Part shown: piece by piece, positions 8,629 to 15,200 of the stretch | How positions within the stretch are numbered: position 1 is the first letter of the stretch | Layout: every line of letters starts with the position of its first letter | NCBI GenBank assembly: GCA_964461635.1 | Contig: CAYWVC010000032.1 | Coordinates: forward strand, 1-15,772 | Direction: 5' to 3' | Origin: RGIG3994 sp964461635 | Lineage (GTDB): Bacteria; Bacillota; Clostridia; Oscillospirales; CAG-272 | Length of the DNA: 15,772 nucleotides | Program-made: the position numbers and the translations under genes | The notes under the pieces: model-generated | Seen by the model: only the letters and a program-made list of their open reading frames with translations | Databases searched by the model: none | Told to the model about the DNA's origin: nothing

Positions 8629-9237
8629 TTAGTCTACCTGCTCAACCGTGACGGTAGCGGTGACGGTGACTTCGGGAAGATTGGCATTGGCACCAAGTTT
8701 GGTGTCTTCGCTATCGCGGTTATTATCTTGGCCGTCGGTAAACGCCCATCTCCAATATATAGTAGTATCGGTCGACTGAGACGCATTCATTGCCAAATCT
8801 TGATCGGTAACACTATCAATTGTAGATTTCCATTGTCCGCTCTTGACTGTCGTAAACTCCAACGGGACATTGTTCGCGGTTACCGAGTATGTGATGCTGT
8901 ACTTCGCGGAAACCTCGGAGAGGTTTTTGAGCGAGATCGTAAAGCTTCCGCCGGTGCCGGGAGCGATGACGGTTTTGCCGTCGGTGGTGTTGTTCGCAAC
9001 ATCAGTTTCAACAGATGTTCCATCGGCTTCATAAACAGTGTTAAACAGATCAAATGCGAATGTTTTGCTTGCGTTGTTGTCGGCATCAAAATCGATGTCC
9101 CATTTTGCGACTCGTGCGCTGTCCGTGACAGTCTGCGTCGTCGTATACTTAGCAAACGTGCCGGAAATTGCGCAAGTGGAAAGGAGAACGGCAACCAAGA
9201 GAACGGAAGCGGTTCTCATCATTTTGTTCTTTTGCAT
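8629..9237 (-). CDS. TasA/CalY-like fibre subunit with SipW-cognate leader
   Basis: A 202-residue secreted protein whose ATG is preceded by AAAGGAG (9248-9254) with ten bases of spacing. The leader is MQKNKMMR, a hydrophobic helix of about 18 residues, then SGTFAKYTTTQTVTDSARVA; the TFAKY segment is the hallmark of SipW-processed TasA/camelysin relatives. The mature domain shows the family layout: AKWDIDF near the N-terminus, VIAPGTGGSFTISLKN in the centre, YWRWAF, then DTKLGANAN and a beta strand ending VEQVD. In Bacillus, TasA is secreted by SipW and polymerises into extracellular matrix fibres. This is the best candidate for the major subunit here, flanked by two SipW-type peptidases and preceded by a structured leader. 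Whether it polymerises is inferred. It lacks the HExxH zinc motif expected of a metalloprotease, so a structural role is favoured over the old camelysin protease label. Confidence 0.92.
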   Translation of the reverse strand: MQKNKMMRTASVLLVAVLLSTCAISGTFAKYTTTQTVTDSARVAKWDIDFDADNNASKTFAFDLFNTVYEADGTSVETDVANNTTDGKTVIAPGTGGSFTISLKNLSEVSAKYSITYSVTANNVPLEFTTVKSGQWKSTIDSVTDQDLAMNASQSTDTTIYWRWAFTDGQDNNRDSEDTKLGANANLPEVTVTATVTVEQVD

Positions 9238-9276
9238 TTTTAAGAAACTCCTTTCAGTGCTGATTTGTTTGATTCA

Positions 9277-9381
9277 ATTCTTCCCTTTTCGGGGAAAGAT
9301 ATTTGCCGGCGTTGCCGGTGTTTGCGGCAACTGCCGCGGCATTTATATTCAATCCCCGGACGTGGCTCCCGAGGGAAGAAT
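9277..9381 (-). promoter_or_regulatory. Structured leader RNA of the TasA-like gene (nested inverted repeats)
   Basis: Three inverted repeats are nested in order. ATTCTTCCC (9277-9285) faces GGGAAGAAT (9373-9381), CGGGGA (9290-9295) faces TCCCCG (9353-9358), and GTTGCCG (9311-9317) faces CGGCAAC (9325-9331) across a 7-base loop. The inner part is flanked by further GCCG/CGGC pairs. An alternative short hairpin (9280-9297) would compete with the outer stem. The element ends about 20 bases before the AAAGGAG site of the TasA-like gene, leaving it free. It matches no riboswitch class I recognise. From memory, unverified, very similar leaders precede SipW-type genes in other Clostridia. Confidence 0.65.
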
Positions 9382-9405
9382 AACAAATTAAGGTAGACAT
9401 AGGCG

Positions 9406-10101
9406 TTAAGACTCACCGTCCTTATCCGACGGCTCGGTGCTCGCGGGACCGTTCCCGTCGGGCGTGTCGGATTGCGGTGTGTTTTGCTTTGCGCGAAGCT
9501 CCTCAAGCTCCGCCATAAGCACCGCCATATCGTTGCCCTTGTTCTTTTCATATACTTTGCGGCGGATCACGTCGTAGCCCACGAGCAGGATTATCGGCAA
9601 TACGACGCAAACGATCAGTCCCGCGGTGCTTTGCATGAAGATCGCGACGTTTCCCGCGCCGGGGATTCTGATACCCGTGTACTCGGCGATGACTTTATCC
9701 TCCGGTACAAGCAGACGGTCCTCGGTATTGTTATTGATACCTTTCGTTCGGAAGCTCGTCTTGCCGTTCTCGTTCACTATTTCAACGACCGTATGCGTGA
9801 CGACCGACGTGCCGTTTCCGGCAGGATCGAAGAAGGATATGATATCCCCGGCTTCAACGTCCTTGGCGTTCACGGTCTTGCATATAATAATATCGCCGCT
9901 CTTTATATCCGGGTACATGGAGTCGGTCAATACGATCAAGGGCATAATCCCGCCGAAATCCGGGACCTCGGCTTTATTTAAAAAGCTTTTGACCAGCAGG
10001 GTACAGTTAACGATCAGTATCGGAATAAGGATCACACACATAACTATTCCGATTACCGTCAACACCTTGTGCATCGTTGACTGATTTTCTTTATTTTTCA
10101 T
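9406..10101 (-). CDS. sipW-like: Signal peptidase I, SipW/ER type (first copy)
   Basis: A 231-residue membrane serine protease from the ATG at 10099-10101, which has AAAGG eight bases upstream. A start nine codons earlier (10126-10128) would overlap the tetR stop as TGATG, suggesting coupling, but has no binding site. Helices are at about 11-36 and 158-176. The catalytic serine lies in LTDSMYPDIKSGD (Ser61) and the histidine in VTHTVVEI (His103). The downstream acidic motif is altered: TKGINNNTED instead of the usual GD, with Asp128 the nearest acidic residue. A charged Glu/Lys/Gln tail follows the second helix. It follows the regulator gene directly and precedes the TasA-like gene, its likely substrate. 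The two peptidases of the locus are strongly diverged and may have different clients. Confidence 0.93.
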   Translation of the reverse strand: MKNKENQSTMHKVLTVIGIVMCVILIPILIVNCTLLVKSFLNKAEVPDFGGIMPLIVLTDSMYPDIKSGDIIICKTVNAKDVEAGDIISFFDPAGNGTSVVTHTVVEIVNENGKTSFRTKGINNNTEDRLLVPEDKVIAEYTGIRIPGAGNVAIFMQSTAGLIVCVVLPIILLVGYDVIRRKVYEKNKGNDMAVLMAELEELRAKQNTPQSDTPDGNGPASTEPSDKDGES

Positions 10102-10127
10102 AGGATCTACCTTTCTTATACGAAACA

Positions 10128-10748
10128 TCAGGTGACGTTTTCTTCGTTATGATCTTTAAAGTGCGTCATCATCATACAGTACAGTACGTTAAAAATATGC
10201 GATCGGTTCTCTTCGTTATCCTCAAGGTCGCCGTTGTACACCCGAATCGCAAAGTCAAACAGAGCCGTAAACACGCTGTGTAATACAGAAACAACATCCG
10301 CGTTATCCCGAAAAAGGGGAGACATTTCGTTCACTATCTCGGCGAACAGCTTATCGTGATCGTGCTGTGATCTGCCCTTGAAGTAGGACGAGTAATAATA
10401 CCTTACGTAACATTTGCAACGGTCCTCGTTGCCGATCACGAAGTGCCAAGCCCGCAAAAAAAGCCTGTGCAATTTTTCCTTCGTATCGCGGTCAAACCCG
10501 CCGATCCCCACGACACCGTTCCGAAAGGCATTGCACAGCTCGCGGTCAAGCCGATAGAATGCCTCCCTGTACAGATTCTCCTTGCTCCCGAAGAAGCGAT
10601 AGATGTACACCTCGTTCATCTTGAAATCGGGAGACGATCCGCTGCAGTGGGTCAGTTCCCGGGTCGTGGCTTTCTCGAATCCGCCATCCGATATTATGTG
10701 TATTGCGTTTTCGATAAGAAGCGTTTTGATCTCCGATTCGTATTTCAT
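10128..10748 (-). CDS. TetR/AcrR-family transcriptional regulator
   Basis: The product is 206 residues from the ATG at 10746-10748, with AGGAG about ten bases upstream (10759-10763). A TTG 15 codons earlier (10791-10793) lacks a binding site. The N-terminal helix-turn-helix spans about residues 10-57 (LIENAIHIISDGGFEKATTR, then IYRFFGSKENLYREAF), the TetR signature. The loop between the two HTH helices is about six residues longer than usual (CSGSSPDFKMNEVY). The C-terminal helical domain would bind an unknown ligand. It is the first gene of the minus-strand operon and sits downstream of a promoter overlapped by a palindrome. Autoregulated repression of the fibre locus is therefore the simplest reading, though an activator or an unrelated target cannot be excluded. 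Confidence 0.92.
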   Translation of the reverse strand: MKYESEIKTLLIENAIHIISDGGFEKATTRELTHCSGSSPDFKMNEVYIYRFFGSKENLYREAFYRLDRELCNAFRNGVVGIGGFDRDTKEKLHRLFLRAWHFVIGNEDRCKCYVRYYYSSYFKGRSQHDHDKLFAEIVNEMSPLFRDNADVVSVLHSVFTALFDFAIRVYNGDLEDNEENRSHIFNVLYCMMMTHFKDHNEENVT

Positions 10749-10795
10749 TTCAACCGAACTCCTGTTTTCAACGGAACGACCTTGGCGTATCAAAC

Positions 10796-10807
10796 ACTTA
10801 TGTAAGT
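10796..10807. promoter_or_regulatory. Short palindrome flanked by AAACAC direct repeats
   Basis: ACTTA TG TAAGT is a 12-base palindrome, with AAACAC overlapping its left end (10792-10797) and recurring just after it (10808-10813). It lies about 50 bases upstream of the tetR start, in the leader. It is a possible secondary operator; the short arms make chance occurrence quite possible. Confidence 0.3.
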
Positions 10808-10828
10808 AAACACTACAAGATCTGTTTT

Positions 10829-10856
10829 AAAAAATCCTATTCGTTAAAATAGGATT
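10829..10856 (-). terminator. Terminator-like hairpin in the tetR leader (possible attenuator)
   Basis: AATCCTATT (10833-10841) and AATAGGATT (10848-10856) are perfect 9-base arms with a 6-base loop. In the minus-strand transcript the stem runs into six consecutive U residues (two of them in the stem). The AT-rich stem is weak. Because it lies between the promoter (10949-10977) and tetR, it would cause early termination, so attenuation or an operator role are the candidate functions. Confidence 0.5.
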
Positions 10857-10935
10857 ATATCGCTCGATGCTCCCGTTCGTAGGACGAAAAATACGCGCAA
10901 CCGACATCTTGCGTCATTTTTAGCCACATTTTCAT
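10855..10935 (-). CDS. Possible leader peptide ORF before the tetR hairpin
   Basis: An ATG-started frame of 26 codons (begins MKMWLKMTQDVG) runs from just after the predicted transcription start to a TAA that overlaps the first bases of the terminator-like hairpin. The placement is what a translational attenuator would show. Against it, no Shine-Dalgarno sequence precedes any of its three ATG codons, and no residue run suggests an amino-acid sensor. It is treated as a weak candidate. Confidence 0.2.
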   Translation of the reverse strand: MKMWLKMTQDVGCAYFSSYEREHRAI

Positions 10936-10945
10936 TATATGTGGC
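10923..10945. promoter_or_regulatory. Probable operator palindrome over the transcription start
   Basis: GCCACAT (10923-10929) and ATGTGGC (10939-10945) are perfect 7-base arms separated by 9 bases. The site begins four bases after the -10 box of the minus-strand promoter and so covers the expected transcription start, an ideal position for steric repression. The nearest regulator gene is the TetR-family protein transcribed from this promoter, which makes autoregulation the favoured reading. Confidence 0.6.
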
Positions 10946-10948
10946 AAT

Positions 10949-10977
10949 ACTATATCACAAACGTCAACAAATGTCAA
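10949..10977 (-). promoter_or_regulatory. Sigma-A promoter of the tetR/fibre operon
   Basis: On the minus strand, TTGACA (10972-10977) and TATAGT (10949-10954) are separated by exactly 17 bases. The -35 box starts a tandem 10-base repeat, TTGACATTTG then TTGACGTTTG (10958-10977). Transcription would begin near 10942, about 190 bases upstream of the tetR start. It is the only strong promoter I see for the minus-strand locus. Confidence 0.82.
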
Positions 10978-11005
10978 GTGTTACGGCGAACTTTATCGAA
11001 AAAAG

Positions 11006-11037
11006 AAAACACGCAACCTGTTCAGGTTGCGTGTTTT
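11006..11037. terminator. Terminator of the tRNA-Thr transcript
   Basis: AAAACACGCAACCTG (11006-11020) and CAGGTTGCGTGTTTT (11023-11037) form a perfect 15-base inverted repeat around TT, folding as a stem with a small loop. T-runs are present in both directions. It lies one base after the CCA end of the tRNA and before the tetR-operon promoter, so it insulates the operon from tRNA transcription. Confidence 0.9.
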
Positions 11038-11038
11038 T

Positions 11039-11114
11039 TGGAGCTGGTGGCCGGATTTGAACCGGCGACCTGCTGATTACGAATCAGCTGCTCTACCAGC
11101 TGAGCCACACCAGC
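11039..11114 (-). tRNA. tRNA-Thr (anticodon CGT)
   Basis: A full 76-base cloverleaf is readable on the minus strand. The 7-bp acceptor is GCTGGTG/CACCAGC, the D-arm is GCTC/GAGC and the anticodon arm is GCTGA/TCAGC, with loop TTCGTAA giving anticodon CGT for the ACG codon. The T-arm is GCCGG/CCGGC with loop TTCAAAT. The discriminator is T and CCA is encoded (11039-11041). It has its own promoter and terminator. Confidence 0.96.
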
Positions 11115-11124
11115 AACGGATGGT

Positions 11125-11153
11125 ATTATATCATATATTTTTAATTTTTGCAA
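11125..11153 (-). promoter_or_regulatory. Sigma-A promoter of the tRNA-Thr gene
   Basis: On the minus strand, TTGCAA (11148-11153) and a consensus TATAAT (11125-11130) are separated by 17 bases of AT-rich DNA. The expected start is a few bases before the mature tRNA 5' end at 11114. Confidence 0.88.
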
Positions 11154-11201
11154 GAGGTTTTTCAAAAAATGTAGCCGATTATTTAAGTTGGGCATTTTCT
11201 A

Positions 11202-11230
11202 TTGAAATCGGCGGTCGGATATGGTAAAAT
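11202..11230 (+). promoter_or_regulatory. Sigma-A promoter of the rsmA operon
   Basis: TTGAAA (11202-11207) and TAAAAT (11225-11230) are separated by exactly 17 bases on the plus strand, giving a leader of roughly 110 bases. The leader is GC-rich and contains a CGGGC/GCCCG hairpin near 11257-11271, but no riboswitch or T-box that I recognise. Confidence 0.75.
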
Positions 11231-11345
11231 AAAGCCGTATAGCTTGTCGGGGGTCCGGGCTTTCGGCCCGTGCCGATTCCCGTCGGGCGCAACGTGTCGG
11301 GCGGCCCGGTTGCTTTGCCGCGCGGCGGAAACATAGGAGACTGAA

Positions 11346-12218
11346 ATGGATCTTTGCGATATCAGAACGGTAAGAAATATTATGTCGGCGTTCGGAATGA
11401 AGCCGCAAAAGGAGCTCGGGCAGAACTTTCTGACCGATCCCTCGGTCGTTGAGGCGATAGCCGACGAATGTTGCTTCGGCGCCGCCGATACTATTTTGGA
11501 GATAGGCCCCGGGCTCGGGGTGCTGACCTCCGCCTTGGCGGAGCGTTACCCTCGCGTGATCGCGCTTGAGGTCGACAAAAAGCTCCTGCCCGTGCTGGGC
11601 TACACTCTTGCGGCTTACGGCAACGTGCGGGTGATAAACGAGGACGTGATGAAAGCCGACCTTAACGCGCTCCTTGCCGACGAGCTGACGCGCGGGGGCG
11701 TATCCGTCTGCGCGAACCTGCCGTACTACATAACGAGCCCGATACTCACCTCCTTGCTTGAATCGGGGATCCCGTTCAACTGCATTACCGTTATGGTGCA
11801 GAAGGAGGTCGCCGAGCGGCTCTGCGCCGCACCGGGCAGCCGCAACAGCGGGGCTATAACCCTTGCCGTCGCCTATCGCGGGAGCGCCGAGCTTCTGCTG
11901 ACCGTTCCGGCGGACCGTTTCCTTCCGGCTCCGAAGGTGGACTCGGCGGTCGTGCGGATCAAGCTCCACCGTGAGCCGCCCGTAACGCCGAAGGACGAGA
12001 AGCTGATGTTCTCCGTGATCCGCGCGGCGTTCTGCCAACGGAGAAAGACGCTTGCGAACGCCCTGTCCTCCGGCTTTCCGAGCCTTGATAAGAGCAGTAT
12101 TGCCGAAATGCTCGTCGGGCTGGGGCTTGATGCAAACGTGCGCGGTGAGCGTTTGACGCTTGATCAGTTTTCCGCCCTCTCGGATCTGATGCTTGAGGCG
12201 GTCAAAAAAGATAATTGA
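11346..12218 (+). CDS. rsmA: 16S rRNA (adenine-N6,N6)-dimethyltransferase RsmA (KsgA)
   Basis: RsmA uses S-adenosylmethionine to dimethylate two adjacent adenines in the 3'-terminal helix of 16S rRNA during small-subunit assembly in the cytoplasm; its loss gives kasugamycin resistance. The 290-residue product has the family length and motifs: GQNFL (25-29), the SAM-binding EIGPGLGVLT (52-61), the acidic end of the second strand ALEVDKK (73-79) and the catalytic NLPYYIT (124-130). The C-terminal RNA-binding part has FLPAPKVDSAVVR and FCQRRKTLANAL. The ATG has AGGAG six bases upstream. It is clearly more GC-rich than the minus-strand locus across the tRNA. The next gene starts 21 bases downstream in the same direction, so the two are probably co-transcribed. 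Confidence 0.98.
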   Translation: MDLCDIRTVRNIMSAFGMKPQKELGQNFLTDPSVVEAIADECCFGAADTILEIGPGLGVLTSALAERYPRVIALEVDKKLLPVLGYTLAAYGNVRVINEDVMKADLNALLADELTRGGVSVCANLPYYITSPILTSLLESGIPFNCITVMVQKEVAERLCAAPGSRNSGAITLAVAYRGSAELLLTVPADRFLPAPKVDSAVVRIKLHREPPVTPKDEKLMFSVIRAAFCQRRKTLANALSSGFPSLDKSSIAEMLVGLGLDANVRGERLTLDQFSALSDLMLEAVKKDN

Positions 12219-12239
12219 AGAATACGGAGATATATTACT

Positions 12240-15200
12240 ATGAAGATTATTCACGAAGCGCCCTCCTTTTTGCTGAAGGGAAAGAAGGTTCGTTTGAGCT
12301 TTGCCACCGATGCCGACGGTCTGTCGCTGACGGTAAACGGCAAGGCGGTAAAGGTCAAGAAGAGCGGGGAGATCGGTGAGCTGTCGGTGTACACCGCCGA
12401 GCTCAAGCCCGCGGGCGAGACGCTTGAATATTCGGTCGCGGCTGGGGAGGGCACGAGGAGCTTTTGCGCGTCGGTCATCGACGATCCGGGGCTCCCGCCC
12501 TTGGCGATAACCGAGGTATTTGCCAGACCTAAGGGGATAGAGACGAACGTATATCTTGAGGTGGTCAACCCCACCGATGCCGAGGTCGATCTGTACGACT
12601 ACAAGCTGATGCAGACGGAGGAGGGTGTGTCCGCCGCCTTGACCGATATGCTCTCCGACGGGGCGGGGAAGTATATCCTCGCTCCCGGCGAGGTAGCGGT
12701 GCTCTGGTTCAGATTCCCCGCGCTGATCAACAAGTGCGGCACCGACTGCGACGGGGAGTTTGCCGCGGCGTGCAATTCGCTCAACCGTCGCCCCGAATTT
12801 GAGGTGGACGGCAGTGCTCGCGTCATCCCGATCGAGATCAGCACGCTTGACGGCGAGAAGGCGGTTATGAAGAAAGGCTGCTTCATTTTGCAGGGAACGG
12901 TCAACCGCCGTACCGAGCTTCACGTCGTCCCGCGCGACGGCGAACCGTCCGACGCGGTCTATACTCTTTATATGAATCGAGTCTATGCCGAGGCGGACAA
13001 CCCGGTAAAGCGCTCCTCGCTTTGGACGGTCGCATATCCCGATACGCATACGGCAAGGAATCTTCGCCACGCGTACGAGCTTTCGCCCGGAAGGCTGGAG
13101 TCCTTTCAGCGTCTGCCCGACGTCAACGATCCTTGCGTTCCGTTGGCTATCGACGGGAGCCCCGAGAAGGTCTACACCGCCGACGGCTTGAGCCTGCGCT
13201 TTTCGACCGACGGGCACGCCCGCGCGGTCACCGTTTCGGTAAAGCAGGCGGACGGGAGCTTCAAGCCGTTTGAAACGACCGATGAGGGAGACGGGAAATT
13301 CGCACTTACCTTGAGTGCCGAGGAGCTTGCCGCTTATTCTGACTTTGAATATACCGTCAGGATCGAGGGCGGGCTGTACTGCTCCGAGCAGGAGGCACGT
13401 ACCGTTACCCTGTACGACAACCTCGGTCCGTCGATAGATTATTTCTTCCCGTGCGAGGGCTTTTGGTTTGAGGCGCGCGGGAATCACAGGATATATGCCG
13501 AGTATTCCGATCCCTCGGGTATTGATGCGGCGAAGACCGAGTTCTACCTTGACGGCAGAAACCGCACGTCGAAATGCCGCTTCGGAAAGGGCAAAATGCT
13601 CTATTGTCCGGGGGAATATCTTTCGGAGGGACAGCACACCGCCGAGCTTATCGTATACGACCTCTGCGGGAACGTGTCGAGCCTTTGCCGCGTGTTTTCC
13701 GTCGCGTCCGAGGATGACGAGCTCAAGCTCTTTTGCGGGCAGGTTCATTCGCACACCGGAGATTCGGACGGCTCGTGGGATCCCGAGCGCGCGACGGTCT
13801 ACGCACGGGACGTCGGCGGGATGGACTTCTTCTCGGTCACCGATCACTCGCATTACGAATCGGCGGACGTTTACGCGGCTCAGCGCAAGCTTGCCGATGA
13901 ATTTGAGGTTCCCGGGGAGTTTGCCGATCTTTACGGCTTTGAGATGACGTGGAATTACGGCTGCGGTTGGTGGGGACATATGAACGTTCTCAACACCTCG
14001 TGGATCAACGGGGATATATACGGCAAGGACCTTAAGTACCTCCTTGACCGCGTGAGCGCCGATCCGCGCGCCGTGGCAATGTTCAATCATCCCTGCACCG
14101 CGTGGGGGAATTTCGGCGGATATGCCTATCATTCGCCCGAGGCGGACAGAAGAGTTTGCCTTGCCGAGATCAAGGGCAGTACCTACGATTGGGAATACAC
14201 CCTGATGCTGTCCAAGGGCTGGCACGCGTCGCCCGCGTTTAACGAGGACAATCACGCTCCGAACTGGGGCACGGCGACCGAGAGCACGACGTATATCGCG
14301 GCTCCCGCGCTGACGCGCGACAACGTGCTTGAGGCGTTTCGGAACCGACGCACCTATTCAAGCGGCGACCCGACCCTGAAGATAGTATACAAGGTCAACG
14401 GGCGTTGGTTCGGATCGAGGCTGAGGGACCCGTCGCGCTTGCACTTCGATATATCGCTGTCGACCGAGAAGGAGGACGGACTCGGCTCGGTCGAGGTGGT
14501 CGCGGAGGACGGCATCGTCGTCGCAAAGAAGGATGCGGGGGCAAAACGGCAGCTTGAATGGCACTTTGACCTCCGTCCCGATTTCGACTATTATTATCTG
14601 CGCATCAGATCGGGGGCGAGATATTCGGTCACCGCTCCCATTTGGGTGATAAGCGAACGCGGACCCGTTATCACCGAGCTGACTGCCGAGCCCACCGACG
14701 ACCCGAGCCTGACCGACCGCGCGATCCTTTCCTTTAAGAGCGCAAACGGAAAGGCTATGAGGAACGTTCGTGCCGACCTTTATCTTACGCCGACTGCCGG
14801 CTTTGAGCTTGACCGTGCCGAGCCCTTCCGAACGCTTGAGCTCGGCGACCTTGCCGCCGGCAAGCGTATGACGGTCAAGTGCCCGATTCCGTACGTTGCG
14901 GGGCGCGGGAGGCTCTCGGTCGTGCTGTCCTGTGCCGGATTCCCGGGCAGAAGGTACGATACCTCGTTTGTCCGGCTTTTCCCGGTGACGGTCGAAGAGG
15001 TAATGAGTCTGACCTCGGCGGAGGACGGGGCGAAGAATCCGTTCCCGTACGTGCGGCTTCGCAACCGCACGGCGCGCGAGCTGTCTCTTGACGGAATGGG
15101 ACTTCAGCTTTGGCACAAGACGGGCAAGCTGCCGGGGGACGATCGGACGGTGAAGCTTGACGGACTCAGGATCGCGCCCAAGGGAGCTCTGACGGTTTGG

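Noticed and set aside
8629..9237. Camelysin-type metalloprotease activity for the TasA-like protein
   Set aside because: No HExxH or other zinc-binding motif is present; similarity is limited to the leader and beta-sandwich layout, which fits a structural subunit.
9240..9551. 103-codon minus-strand frame spanning the peptidase end and the leader, with an Arg-rich product
   Set aside because: It overlaps the peptidase gene out of frame and continues into the structured leader; composition is typical of a shadow frame.
10934..10939. Alternative minus-strand -10 box TATAAT inside the palindrome
   Set aside because: No acceptable -35 box lies 16-18 bases upstream (the sequence there is GTTTGT), whereas TTGACA-N17-TATAGT just upstream is near consensus.
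11039..11060. Attachment-site duplication of the tRNA-Thr 3' end
   Set aside because: No second copy of the tRNA 3' segment was found by eye anywhere in the window, including the left edge near 44-118.
11199..14255. 1018-codon minus-strand open frame antisense to rsmA and the PHP gene
   Set aside because: It lies opposite two well-supported genes with intact family motifs. GC-rich codon use keeps antisense frames open by chance, and its Arg/Gly/His-rich product resembles no protein family.
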